NCBI RefSeq assembly: GCF_002102345.1 | Contig: NZ_LQPP01000043.1 | Span: 124,001-188,000 of the forward strand | Length of the DNA: 64,000 nt | Direction of reading: 5' to 3' | DNA from: Mycolicibacterium peregrinum | GTDB lineage: Bacteria; Actinomycetota; Actinomycetes; Mycobacteriales; Mycobacteriaceae | Shown here: piece by piece, positions 56,689 to 64,000 of the stretch | Layout of the letters: the number at the start of each line of letters is the position of its first letter | Position numbering within the stretch: the stretch's first letter is position 1 | Translations under genes and position numbers: made by a program | Notes under the pieces: generated by a model | Database searches by the model: none | Seen by the model: the letters and a program-made list of their open reading frames with translations, nothing else | What the model was told of the DNA's origin: nothing

Positions 56689-56976
56689 TTGACCACAATG
56701 AAGAAGTCGGCAGGTGTGTTGTTCTCGGGGTTGGCTGTCGGCCTTGCACTCGTCGGATGTTCACCCGCGATCACCGGTGGTGACACCAAGTGCAAGGACT
56801 TCATCGGGCAGGACGAGAAGACCCAGGACGAAGCCGTGTCCAAGATGCTCAAGGATGAGAAGGGCAACGATCCAGCTCAGCTCGAGATCACCGGAACCCG
56901 GATGGCGGTGCAGGCCTTCTGCCAGACGGTGGGCAAGCAGGACTCCAAGATCAAGGAAGCCCCGCACCTGAGCTGA
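56689..56976 (+). CDS. Small lipoprotein, HdeA-like
   Basis: A 95-residue lipoprotein. TTG 56689 is preferred because GAAAGAGG lies five bases upstream; an ATG at 56698 is the alternative. Signal MKKSAGVLFSGLAVGLALVG is followed by the lipobox Cys (LVGC). The mature part has two cysteines (DTKCKDFIGQDEKTQDEAV and QAFCQTVGKQDSKI), the spacing and sequence style of HdeA-like small acid-stress proteins in mycobacteria. That family call is tentative. Divergent from menB, 111 bp apart. Confidence 0.75.
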   Translation: MTTMKKSAGVLFSGLAVGLALVGCSPAITGGDTKCKDFIGQDEKTQDEAVSKMLKDEKGNDPAQLEITGTRMAVQAFCQTVGKQDSKIKEAPHLS

Positions 56977-56986
56977 CGGGCAGCTG

Positions 56987-57436
56987 CTAGATCGGGTCCA
57001 ACCGGAACACCGGGCAGCGCCCGGCGAGTGCCTCGAACTCGTCCGGATTGGGCCCGGTCACCAGCCCGGCGTTGCGCATGAACCCGACACCGGTCGGCAC
57101 CAGGACGGGGAATTGGCGCAGCAGCGGCCGGGCCTGCTCGACGGGGATCTCGACCACCCGGACCCGCTGGTCTTTGCGCCCCTGGTGCACGGTGGCCTCG
57201 CTGGCTGCGCGGGCGTTGGCGGCCCAGTCGCCCTTCGGCAGCCCGCCGACGATGTAGCGGTGCCCGTCGACGGTCATCGGGGTGACGGGCGTCGACCGGG
57301 GTTTACCGCTCTTGCGGCCCGTCACAGTGAGCACCACGGGACCTTTGTCGCCGCCGACGCCGAGCTTGTTGAGCCCGATCATCACCTTGTTGACGTATTT
57401 CAGCCACCAGGGCGGCCGGATGCGGTCGTCAGCCAT
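56987..57436 (-). CDS. DDN-family deazaflavin-dependent nitroreductase-like protein
   Basis: A 149-residue member of the F420-dependent DDN family: VVLTVTGRKSGKPRSTPVTP, YIVGGLPKGDWAANARAASE (WAAN) and VRVVEIPVEQARPLLRQFPV. It is a fourth member in this window, distant from the 19-kb cluster. The N-terminal basic region (PPWWLKYVNKVMIGLNKLG) may associate with membrane. Ten bases separate it from the HAD gene stop, so the two are probably co-transcribed. Confidence 0.87.
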   Translation of the reverse strand: MADDRIRPPWWLKYVNKVMIGLNKLGVGGDKGPVVLTVTGRKSGKPRSTPVTPMTVDGHRYIVGGLPKGDWAANARAASEATVHQGRKDQRVRVVEIPVEQARPLLRQFPVLVPTGVGFMRNAGLVTGPNPDEFEALAGRCPVFRLDPI

Positions 57437-57445
57437 GACTCCACA

Positions 57446-58135
57446 TTAGGCGCGGATACCGACAGCCTGCAGGGCCGTGATCAGCCCGTCGGGCCGCTGC
57501 GCGGTGGGCAGCGGATCGACCAGAGCGAACTGGCAGCCGACGGCACGGGCACCGCCATCGGCCTCCTCGCTGTCGCCGACCATCAGCGCTTCCTGCGCCG
57601 GCACGCCGACGCGCTGCAGCGCCGTGGTGAAAATCGCCGGGTCGGGTTTGACCGCGCCCACTTCGAAGGACAGCACGAACTCGTCGACGTGCTCGGCGGC
57701 GCCGATCGCGGTGAAGGCCGGACGCACATCGAATGCGATGTTGGACACGACGGCCGTCCGGAGTCCTTGTGCTTTGAGGCTTTTGAAGACCCGCGCGGTG
57801 TCCGGGTAGGCCGTCCAGCTGGCCGGATCGATCACCCGGTTGTACAGCGATTCGGCGTGATGGTCGGCCAGCCCGGATTCCCGCAGCACATGCAGATAGG
57901 CCTCACGGTGCAGGTGCGGGGCCAGGTCCCGGTTGGCCCAGGCCCGGTACTGCTCGTCGGTCATCGTCACGGACCGTCCGGTCGGGGCGGTCAGCCGGCG
58001 CATCAACTCGGCCTGCACGTGCCCGTCGACCTCGCGTTCGTCCACGGCCATTCCGGCGAACCAACTGTCCTGTTCCTCCAGGCGGAACAGGGTTCCGGAG
58101 AAGTCGAACAACACTGCCGACACCATGTCCGCCAT
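57446..58135 (-). CDS. HAD-superfamily hydrolase
   Basis: A 229-residue HAD phosphatase with helical cap: motif I VLFDFSGTLF (FDFSGT, with Ser in place of the second Asp), motif II VVSNIAF, motif III KPDPAIF and motif IV GDSEEADGGGARA-like ALMVGDSEEADGGARAVG. The absence of the usual acid/base Asp two residues after the nucleophile suggests altered chemistry, for example a haloacid-dehalogenase-like or phosphonatase-type activity. Specificity unknown. ATG 58135 lies 23 bases after the sigma factor gene stop. Confidence 0.85.
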   Translation of the reverse strand: MADMVSAVLFDFSGTLFRLEEQDSWFAGMAVDEREVDGHVQAELMRRLTAPTGRSVTMTDEQYRAWANRDLAPHLHREAYLHVLRESGLADHHAESLYNRVIDPASWTAYPDTARVFKSLKAQGLRTAVVSNIAFDVRPAFTAIGAAEHVDEFVLSFEVGAVKPDPAIFTTALQRVGVPAQEALMVGDSEEADGGARAVGCQFALVDPLPTAQRPDGLITALQAVGIRA

Positions 58136-58157
58136 CGTGCCACGACCTCGCCCGGGA

Positions 58158-59423
58158 TCAGCCGCGTTCGCGGATTGCCTTGTTCGCCAGTACGTCTCGC
58201 TCGCGTTCGTTGTCGGTCAGGGCGGCGGCCCGGTCGAACTGCTCGGCGGCCTCGGCGTGCCGGCCCAGCCGGGACAGCAGCTCGCCGCGCACGCTGGGCA
58301 GTAGGTACGAGCTGTCCAGCCCCTCGATCCCGTCGACGATCTCCCATGCCTCCTGCGGGCCGGAGTGCATGGCTACGGCCACTGCCCGGTTGAGCTGCAC
58401 CACCGGGGACGGGTTGATCTGCAGCAGCGCGTCGTACAGGGCGACGATGCGGGCCCAGTCGGTGTCGGCCGCCGTCGGGGCCACCGCGTGGCATTCGGCG
58501 AGCGCGGCCTGCAACGCATATGGGCCCCAACCACGTTGCTGCCGTGCGGCGCCGGAGCGCTCAAGGGCTGTGATGCCGCGCCGAATCTGGGCCCGGTCCC
58601 AGCCGGCCCGATTCTGGTCCTCCAGCAGGATGGGCCGGCCCTCGGCATCGGTGCGCGCCGCAAAGCGTGAGGACTGGAACTCCATCAGGGCGAGCAGGCC
58701 GTGAACCTCGGGTTCGTCGGGCACCAGGGCGGCCAGCACACGGCCCAATCGCAGGGCCTCGGTGCACAATTCGTCGCGGATCCAGCGCTGTCCGGCGGAT
58801 GCCGAGTAGCCCTCGTTGTAGATCAGGTAGATGACCGAGAGCACCGCCGACAGCCGGTGCGGGTATTCGTCGCGCGGCGGCACCTCGAAGGGCGGGTTGG
58901 CTTGTGACAGGGTCTTTTTGGCGCGGGTGATACGCGCGGCCGCGGTGGCGGTCGAGATGAGGAAGGCCCGGGCGATCTCTTCGGTGCTCAGCCCGCCGAC
59001 CATACGCAGTGTCAGCGCGACCTGGGCCTCACGCGACAGCACCGGGTGGGTGGCGATGAAGATGAGGCGCAGGACGTCGTCGTCGATCCGGTCGGGGTCC
59101 CAGGCCTCGTCGACGTGCTCGGCCAGGTCGTGGGCCAGCACCTCGTACTTCGCGTCGAGGCGTTCCGCGCGCCGCCAGTGGTCGATGGCCTTGCGTTTGG
59201 CGACGGTGGTCAGCCAGGCACCGGGGTTGCGCGGCACACCGGTCTGCGGCCATTGCATGAGGGCGTCGAGCAGTGCGTCGGAGGCGAGGTCCTCGGCCAG
59301 GCCGACATCGCCGACCGTGCGGGTCAGCGTGGCCAGGATCTTGGCCGCCTCCATCCGCCAGACCGCGTCGAGCGTTGCGCGCATGTCGGCGGAGGTGGCG
59401 GGCACGTCGGGCACCTCACCCAT
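58158..59423 (-). CDS. ECF42-group sigma factor with long C-terminal domain
   Basis: A 421-residue extracytoplasmic-function sigma factor. Sigma region 2 is at about 15-85 (AEDLASDALLDALMQWPQTG, then NPGAWLTTVAKRKAIDHWRR) and region 4 at about 125-180 (LRMVGGLSTEEIARAFLIST). Instead of an anti-sigma partner it carries a 230-residue helical C-terminal domain (YLIYNEGYSASAG, then TPR-like ALYDALLQINPSPVVQLNRA). This is the ECF42 architecture, whose partners are YCII/DGPF proteins; one lies at 61324. ATG 59423 sits just below a perfect hairpin. Confidence 0.9.
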   Translation of the reverse strand: MGEVPDVPATSADMRATLDAVWRMEAAKILATLTRTVGDVGLAEDLASDALLDALMQWPQTGVPRNPGAWLTTVAKRKAIDHWRRAERLDAKYEVLAHDLAEHVDEAWDPDRIDDDVLRLIFIATHPVLSREAQVALTLRMVGGLSTEEIARAFLISTATAAARITRAKKTLSQANPPFEVPPRDEYPHRLSAVLSVIYLIYNEGYSASAGQRWIRDELCTEALRLGRVLAALVPDEPEVHGLLALMEFQSSRFAARTDAEGRPILLEDQNRAGWDRAQIRRGITALERSGAARQQRGWGPYALQAALAECHAVAPTAADTDWARIVALYDALLQINPSPVVQLNRAVAVAMHSGPQEAWEIVDGIEGLDSSYLLPSVRGELLSRLGRHAEAAEQFDRAAALTDNERERDVLANKAIRERG

Positions 59424-59432
59424 TCTGCCGAG

Positions 59433-59480
59433 TGTCACGCTGGAGTGGCGCTCAGGCTTGAGCGCCACTCCAGCGTGACA
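59433..59480. terminator. Perfect 22-bp hairpin between fadD8 and the sigma factor gene
   Basis: Arm TGTCACGCTGGAGTGGCGCT plus CA (59433-59454) and its exact complement (59459-59480) enclose GGCT. It lies after the fadD8 stop (59506) and 9 bases before the sigma factor ATG (59423), on the minus strand. It may terminate fadD8 transcription or control access to the sigma factor start. No U-tract is present. Confidence 0.75.
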
Positions 59481-59505
59481 GGAGAGGCAAACAGGGCGCC
59501 GGAAA

Positions 59506-61116
59506 TCAGCCGATCGCGCGGGCAGCGCCCTCCCAGAACTGGGCGCGCACCGCCTTCTTGTCGGGCTTGCCGAGTGCGGTCACCGGCACGGAGTCGACGA
59601 CGATCACCTGCTTGGGCGATTGCACCGAGCCCTTGCGGTCCTTGACTGCGGCCTGGATCTCGGCGGTCACCGTGGCCACCGCCTCGTCGCTGGAGTCAGC
59701 GTCGGGGCGTAGCACGATCACCGCGGTGACGGCTTCGCCCCACTTCTCGTCGGGAGTGCCGATCACGCATACCTGGGCCACCGAAGGATGTTCGGCGACA
59801 ACGTCTTCCACTTCACGCGGGAACACGTTGAACCCGCCGGTGACGATCATGTCCTTGACCCGGTCGACGATGAACCAGTAGCCGTCCTCGTCTTCGCGGG
59901 CCATGTCGCCGGTGTGCAGCCAGCCGTCGCGGAAAGTCTCCGAGGTGGCCTCCTCGAGCTTCCAGTAGCCGCCGGCCAGCAGCGGCCCGGACACGCAGAT
60001 CTCACCGACCTCGCCCTGCTGCACCGGATTGCCCTCGGCATCCAACAGCGCGGTCCGCGCGAACAGGGTGGGCCGGCCGCACGACGTCAGACGCTTCTCG
60101 TCGTGGTCCTTCTTGCCGAGGTAGGAGATCACCATCGGTGCCTCGGACTGGCCGTAGTACTGCGCGAAGATCGGCCCGAAGCGCTTGAGCGCCTCGGCCA
60201 GGCGCACCGGGTTCATCGCCGAGGCGCCGTAGTACACGGTTTCCAGCGAGGACAGGTCGCGGGTGTGGGAGTCGGGGTGGTCCATCAGGGCGTAGATCAT
60301 CGACGGCACCAGCATGGTCGCGGTGATGCGTTGTTCCTCGATGACGCGCAGCACCTCGGCCGGGTCGAACTTGGTCAGCACCACCAGTTCGCCGCCCTTG
60401 ACGATGGTCGGCGTGAAGAACGCCGCGCCGGCGTGCGACAGCGGGGTGCACATCAAAAAGCGCGGGTTCTCGGGCCACTCCCACTCGGCGAGCTGAATGG
60501 TCGTCATGGTGGAGATCGAACGCACCGTGCCCATCACGCCCTTGGGCTTGCCGGTGGTGCCACCGGTGTAGGTGAGGCCGCCGACGTGGTCGGGAGCGAG
60601 TTCGGCGGCGGCCAGCGGCACCGGGGAGTACTTGGCGGCCTCGGCCGTCAGATCGGAGACCGACGCGCTGGACGCGGCCAGGGCTTCGGGCACCGGGCCG
60701 ATCGTCAGCACCTGGCGAAGCGAGGGCACCTTCTCCAGCAAGCCCAGGGCCCGCTCCACGAACGCGGGGGTGGGGTCGATGATGAGCGTCGTCACCTCGG
60801 CGTCGGACAGCACGTAGGCGTGGTCGTCCAGCGAACCGAGAGGGTGTAGTGCCGTGCGGCGGTAGCCCTGGGTCTGGCCGGCGCCGATGATCATCAGGAC
60901 CTCGGGCCGGTTCAGGGACAGCAGGCCGACGCCCTCTCCAGTGCCGGCGCCGAGCGCCTCGAAGGCCTGAATGTACTGGCTGATGCGTTCCGCGAGCTCG
61001 CCACCGGTCAGGGTGGTGTCGCCGAGGAACAGCACGGGCTTGTCCTTGTTGCGCTTGAGCGCAGCGACGGTGAGGTGGCCGGAATGGATGGGATGGTGCA
61101 GCAGCGCATCACTCAT
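59506..61116 (-). CDS. fadD8: FadD8-like fatty-acyl-CoA/AMP ligase
   Basis: A 536-residue adenylate-forming acyl-CoA synthetase, corresponding to Rv0551c. It has P-loop LTYTGGTTGKPKGVMG, YYGQSEAPMVISYLG, the acidic GWLHTGDMAREDEDGYWFIV and hinge DRVKDMIVTGGFNVFPREVE. The final lysine is in TALGKPDKKAVRAQF. It activates a carboxylic acid, chain length unknown, to its CoA thioester. It lies between the sigma factor and its YCII partner; whether it belongs to that regulon is open. Confidence 0.92.
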   Translation of the reverse strand: MSDALLHHPIHSGHLTVAALKRNKDKPVLFLGDTTLTGGELAERISQYIQAFEALGAGTGEGVGLLSLNRPEVLMIIGAGQTQGYRRTALHPLGSLDDHAYVLSDAEVTTLIIDPTPAFVERALGLLEKVPSLRQVLTIGPVPEALAASSASVSDLTAEAAKYSPVPLAAAELAPDHVGGLTYTGGTTGKPKGVMGTVRSISTMTTIQLAEWEWPENPRFLMCTPLSHAGAAFFTPTIVKGGELVVLTKFDPAEVLRVIEEQRITATMLVPSMIYALMDHPDSHTRDLSSLETVYYGASAMNPVRLAEALKRFGPIFAQYYGQSEAPMVISYLGKKDHDEKRLTSCGRPTLFARTALLDAEGNPVQQGEVGEICVSGPLLAGGYWKLEEATSETFRDGWLHTGDMAREDEDGYWFIVDRVKDMIVTGGFNVFPREVEDVVAEHPSVAQVCVIGTPDEKWGEAVTAVIVLRPDADSSDEAVATVTAEIQAAVKDRKGSVQSPKQVIVVDSVPVTALGKPDKKAVRAQFWEGAARAIG

Positions 61117-61283
61117 GAACTACAGACTAGAACGTGTTCCAGAAACTGCGGAGCCGATCCCCCGATGTGGGATGTAACACAAGGTCATCGCGGGCCGAAG
61201 TACAGACCGGAATACAGGTAGTGCGGTACTCGTGTCCACGAAGTCCGCGCTGCTTAATCTCTGAGATGTGGGGGGCGGAGCCG

Positions 61284-61313
61284 GGCCCCGGCGGGTTAGG
61301 GACCGCCGGGGCC
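61284..61313 (-). terminator. GC-rich hairpin after the YCII gene
   Basis: GGCCCCGGCGG (61284-61294) and CCGCCGGGGCC (61303-61313), 11-bp perfect arms with an 8-base loop, lie 11 bases beyond the minus-strand YCII stop. Upstream of fadD8 it would separate the two transcripts. Lines 61117-61283 otherwise show no gene. Confidence 0.7.
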
Positions 61314-61323
61314 TGTGCTCGGA

Positions 61324-61782
61324 TCAGCGGTTGGCGGCCGCGCGGGCGGCCTTTGCCGCCTTTTCTGCGAGGTCGGCCTTCCACTGGATTTCCTTCTGGA
61401 CCCACTCGTTGTCCTGGGGAAACTCTTCGGTCTCGCTGACCCGGCGGACCTCCAACTTCACGCCGCATCCCAGCGGGCACTTCCGGGCCCACTGCTTGGC
61501 CTCCTCCTTGGAGGAGACCTCCAGGATCCAGAACCCGTTGAACAGTTCCTTGGCCTCGGTGTACGGCCCGTCGGTGACCACCGGGGGATCGGCGTTGAAG
61601 TCGACGACGAAGCCCTCGTCGGGATCGGTCAACCCCTCGCCGGCCAGCATCACACCGGCCTTGATCAGCTCTTCGTTGTAGCGGCCCATCTGGGCGATGA
61701 TCTCGTCGAAGTCGATGTTCTCCTCGGCCATCGCGGCCTCGGCCTCGGGGGTGGACCGCATGATCAGCATGTAGCGCGACAT
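61324..61782 (-). CDS. YCII/DGPF-domain protein, ECF42 partner
   Basis: A 152-residue YCII-domain protein. It starts MSRYMLIMRSTPEAEAAMAE, contains GVMLAGEGLTDPDEGFVVDF, and carries the DGPF-type signature VTDGPYTEAKELFNGFWILE. A basic Ala/Lys C-terminal helix follows. Such proteins are the hallmark genomic partners and targets of ECF42 sigma factors; their biochemical role is unresolved. GAAGGAG lies seven bases before ATG 61782. A candidate ECF promoter is found upstream. Confidence 0.9.
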   Translation of the reverse strand: MSRYMLIMRSTPEAEAAMAEENIDFDEIIAQMGRYNEELIKAGVMLAGEGLTDPDEGFVVDFNADPPVVTDGPYTEAKELFNGFWILEVSSKEEAKQWARKCPLGCGVKLEVRRVSETEEFPQDNEWVQKEIQWKADLAEKAAKAARAAANR

Positions 61783-61839
61783 TGTGTGTCTCCTTCGTGC
61801 GTCGGGAAGGGGCTCGGCCTATCGTGCCCTCGTTACTGC

Positions 61840-61867
61840 GTCGAATGGCACCCCGCGAAAATCGACA
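61840..61867 (-). promoter_or_regulatory. Candidate ECF42-type promoter of the YCII gene
   Basis: On the minus strand, TGTCGA (61867-61862) is followed 18 bases later by CGAC (61843-61840). As I recall, the motif published for ECF42 targets is TGTCGA at -35 and CGA/TC at -10. A start near 61835 would leave a leader of about 50 bases before ATG 61782. No similar site was found upstream of fadD8 or of the sigma factor gene. Confidence 0.5.
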
Positions 61868-61955
61868 CGGGCCGAGAACTTTTTGAAATTTTCTGTTCGA
61901 CCCCTATTTCCGGGGACGCACCCGGGCGAACCTCGCCACGCTCTAGCATCCGGGC

Positions 61956-63575
61956 ATGACCAGCCCGAGTGAGTCCGCCGATCTCGTCCTTTACGGAACC
62001 ATCCTGACGGTCGACGACACGCAGCCCACGGCCGAGGCGCTCGCGGTGTCGGGCGGGCGCATCGTCGCGGTCGGTTCCCGGGCCGAGGTGGCCGGCTGGG
62101 TCGGGGAGCGCACCGATGTCCGTGAGGTCGACGGCTGCGTCATGCCGGGTTTCGTTGAGGCACATGGCCATCCGCTGATGGAAGCGGTGGCACTGTCGGG
62201 CCGCATCGTCGATATCCGCCCGGTCACCTTGCCGAGCGCCGGAGAGGTGCTCGACGCGATACAGGCCGAGGTTGCCGAGCGCGGAGCCGACGGTGCGTTC
62301 CTGAACGGCTGGGACCCGTTGCTGCAGGATGGATTGCCCGATCCGACGCTGGCCTGGCTGGACGGCGTCGCGCCCGACACGCCGCTGGTGATCGTGCACA
62401 ACTCGGGCCACAAGGCTTTTTTCAACAGTGCGGCGGCCCGACGTGCCGGGCTGACCCGAGACACTCCGGACCCCAAGGGCGCCAAGTACGGACGCACGGC
62501 CGACGGTGAGCTCGACGGCACCGCCGAGGAAACCGGGGCGGTGTTCCCGCTTCTCGGCGATGCGATCTCGGCCCGCGACTATCCGGAGATGCTGGCCGCC
62601 GAATGCGCGCGGCTGAACCGGGCCGGCTTGACCACCTGCTCGGAGATGGCGTTCGACCCGATGTTCCGGCCGTTGCTGGCGCAGTTGCACGACCAGCTGA
62701 CGGTGCGGTTGCGCACCTACGAGATGTCGACCGCCGCGCTGCACACCGACGCCAGCCCGTCCGAAGGCGACGACATCGTGCGCCAGGTCGGCATCAAGAT
62801 CTGGGTCGACGGGTCCCCGTGGGTGGGCAACATCGACCTGACGTTCCCGTACCTGGACACCGATGCCACCCGGACCATCGGTGTGGTGCCCGGCTCGTGC
62901 GGCCACGCCAACTACACGAAAGAACAACTCACCGAGATCGTGGGCACGTTCTTTCCGCAGGGTTGGCAGCTGGCCTGCCACGTGCACGGTGACGCCGGCG
63001 TGGACACCATCCTCGACGTCTATGAAGAGGCCTTGCGGGCCCATCCCCGCGACGATCACCGGCTGCGGCTGGAACACGTCGGTGCGATCACGCCCGAGCA
63101 GTTGCAGCGTGCGCACGGCCTCGGGGTCACCTGCAGCTTGTTCGTCGACCATCTGCACTACTGGGGCGACATCCTCGTCGACGGGCTGTTCGGGCCCGAG
63201 CACGGCGGGCGCTGGATGCCCGCGGGCTCGGCAGTGGCGACCGGCATGAGGATCTCGCTGCACAACGATCCGCCGGTCACCCCGGAGGAACCCCTGCGCA
63301 ACATCAGCGTGGCCGTCACCCGGACCGCGCCGAGCGGCCGGGTGCTGGCCCCCGAGGAGCGGCTCACCGTCGAGCAGGGGATCCGGGCGCAGACCATCGA
63401 CGCGGCGTGGCAGTTGTTCGCCGACAACGTGATCGGCTCACTCGAGGTCGGTAAGTACGCCGACCTGGTGATCGTCTCGGCCGACCCGCGCAAGACAGCC
63501 CCCGAGAGCATCGCCGACCTGGAAGTACAGGCCACATTCTTGGCTGGGCAGCAGGTTTATCCGAAAGCCGGTTGA
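61956..63575 (+). CDS. YtcJ/amidohydrolase-3-family metal-dependent hydrolase (Rv0552 type)
   Basis: A 539-residue amidohydrolase. Motifs: LVLYGTILTVDDTQPTAEAL, metal-binding EAHGHPLMEAV, NSGHKAFFNSAAARRAG, HVHGDAGVDTILD with His, RLEHVGAI and the late SLHNDPPVTPEEPL. Composite beta-barrel ends are present at both termini. Members cleave N-formyl or other amides; the natural substrate here is unknown. ATG 61956 begins MTSPSESADLVLYG. It is divergent from the YCII gene (173 bp apart) and upstream of a FadD. Confidence 0.9.
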   Translation: MTSPSESADLVLYGTILTVDDTQPTAEALAVSGGRIVAVGSRAEVAGWVGERTDVREVDGCVMPGFVEAHGHPLMEAVALSGRIVDIRPVTLPSAGEVLDAIQAEVAERGADGAFLNGWDPLLQDGLPDPTLAWLDGVAPDTPLVIVHNSGHKAFFNSAAARRAGLTRDTPDPKGAKYGRTADGELDGTAEETGAVFPLLGDAISARDYPEMLAAECARLNRAGLTTCSEMAFDPMFRPLLAQLHDQLTVRLRTYEMSTAALHTDASPSEGDDIVRQVGIKIWVDGSPWVGNIDLTFPYLDTDATRTIGVVPGSCGHANYTKEQLTEIVGTFFPQGWQLACHVHGDAGVDTILDVYEEALRAHPRDDHRLRLEHVGAITPEQLQRAHGLGVTCSLFVDHLHYWGDILVDGLFGPEHGGRWMPAGSAVATGMRISLHNDPPVTPEEPLRNISVAVTRTAPSGRVLAPEERLTVEQGIRAQTIDAAWQLFADNVIGSLEVGKYADLVIVSADPRKTAPESIADLEVQATFLAGQQVYPKAG

Positions 63576-63604
63576 CGGCTCGCGTGCCATGGCACGCTCT
63601 GGAC

Positions 63605-64000
63605 ATGTCAGATTTGCCGGCTCCGCAGTTTCTCGACGAACGCGCCGCCCACTGGGCGGCCACGAAACCTGACGAGGAAGCGATCACCTATCTGAGTCGC
63701 AGCTGGACCTGGTCGCAGTGGTACGACAGGGTCCGGCGGTTGGCCGGTGCGTTGAGTGCGTGGGGTGTCGGGCGTGGTGACGTGGTGGCGTTCCTCGACA
63801 AGAACCACGTGGCGTGTGTCGAGATGACGCTCGCGGCGGCGTCGCTCGGTGCGGCCAACGCGATCATCAACTTCCGGCTCGCGGCAGACGAGCTGGATTA
63901 CGTGCTCAACGACTGCGGGGCCAAGATTCTCGTGGTCGGCGAGGAGCTGCGGCCGGGAATCGACGCCATCGCCGATCGACTCACGTCCGTCGAGCACATC
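63605..64000 (+). CDS. Acyl-CoA/AMP-ligase, N-terminal part, cut by window edge
   Basis: The frame opens at ATG 63605, 29 bases after the amidohydrolase stop, and is still open at the right edge (132 codons). The translation starts MSDLPAPQFLDERAAHWAAT, followed by AITYLSRSWTWSQWYDRVRR, GRGDVVAFLDKNHVACVEM and LGAANAIINFRLAADELDYV, the N-terminal domain of FadD-type acyl-CoA synthetases. The AMP-binding P-loop is beyond the window. A second FadD so close to fadD8 suggests lipid-oriented context. Confidence 0.88.
   Translation, partial: MSDLPAPQFLDERAAHWAATKPDEEAITYLSRSWTWSQWYDRVRRLAGALSAWGVGRGDVVAFLDKNHVACVEMTLAAASLGAANAIINFRLAADELDYVLNDCGAKILVVGEELRPGIDAIADRLTSVEHI

Overview
The window is GC-rich actinobacterial chromosome, most likely from a rapidly growing Mycolicibacterium (non-tuberculous mycobacterium). 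The reasons are gene content and order. From the 3' end of proC onward the genes follow, with gaps and insertions, the order I recall for M. tuberculosis H37Rv Rv0500 to Rv0552. Clade markers are the 33-residue ribosomal protein bS22, the mycolic-acid dehydratase HadD, an MmpS/MmpL pair, DUF732 and DUF5078 exported proteins and deazaflavin-dependent DDN-type proteins. A chromosomal APH(3'')-type phosphotransferase is compatible with the M. fortuitum group, but the species cannot be fixed from this sequence. Homologies, locus numbers and published motifs are recalled and were not checked against a database.

Layout. 1-5.1 kb: end of proC, a small HTH protein, bS22, galE2, an acyltransferase, hadD, a SerB-like HAD phosphatase and a glutaredoxin-like protein. 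5.1-12.5 kb: tetrapyrrole operon hemA-hemC-hemD-hemB, running on into three or four small membrane-protein genes and the APH(3'') homologue. 12.5-20.3 kb: mixed accessory genes (Tat-exported esterase, MpaB-family oxygenase with its TetR, PPOX protein, MddA-like methyltransferase, acyl-ACP desaturase, three DDN-family genes). 20.3-28.8 kb: hemL, a histidine phosphatase and the complete System II cytochrome c maturation set (TlpA-like lipoprotein, CcdA, ResB, CcsB), then a MinD/ParA-like ATPase and small membrane or secreted proteins. 28.8-33.8 kb: a three-part two-component locus, an MHS transporter, and an HTH/Clp-N gene pair with a conspicuous double operator. 33.8-37.1 kb: menA, MTA phosphorylase, nitronate monooxygenase and a 14-bp tandem repeat. 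37.1-42.1 kb: DUF5078, DUF732, MmpL, MmpS and a divergent TetR. 42-47.8 kb: GNAT, PPOX, menE, DUF3349 and a pitA phosphate-transport module. 47.9-54.2 kb: an apparent accessory catabolic island (PucR, APC permease, two SDRs, ureohydrolase, PuuE/PgdA-type deacetylase). 54.2-64 kb: SDR, menB, DDN protein, HAD hydrolase, ECF42-type sigma factor, fadD8, its YCII/DGPF partner, an amidohydrolase and the start of a second acyl-CoA ligase.

How the genes work together. Two essential pathways dominate. Haem synthesis (hemA, C, D, B, L) sits near cytochrome c maturation (ccdA, resB, ccsB), so haem supply and use are clustered. Menaquinone synthesis is represented by menA, menE and menB. Cell-envelope lipid functions (hadD, desaturase, acyltransferase, MmpS/L, FadD) are scattered between. 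No rRNA, tRNA, insertion sequence, prophage or CRISPR array was seen. No gene-free stretch exceeds 300 bases. The longest gaps (18648-18939, 45282-45546 and 16298-16534) look regulatory.
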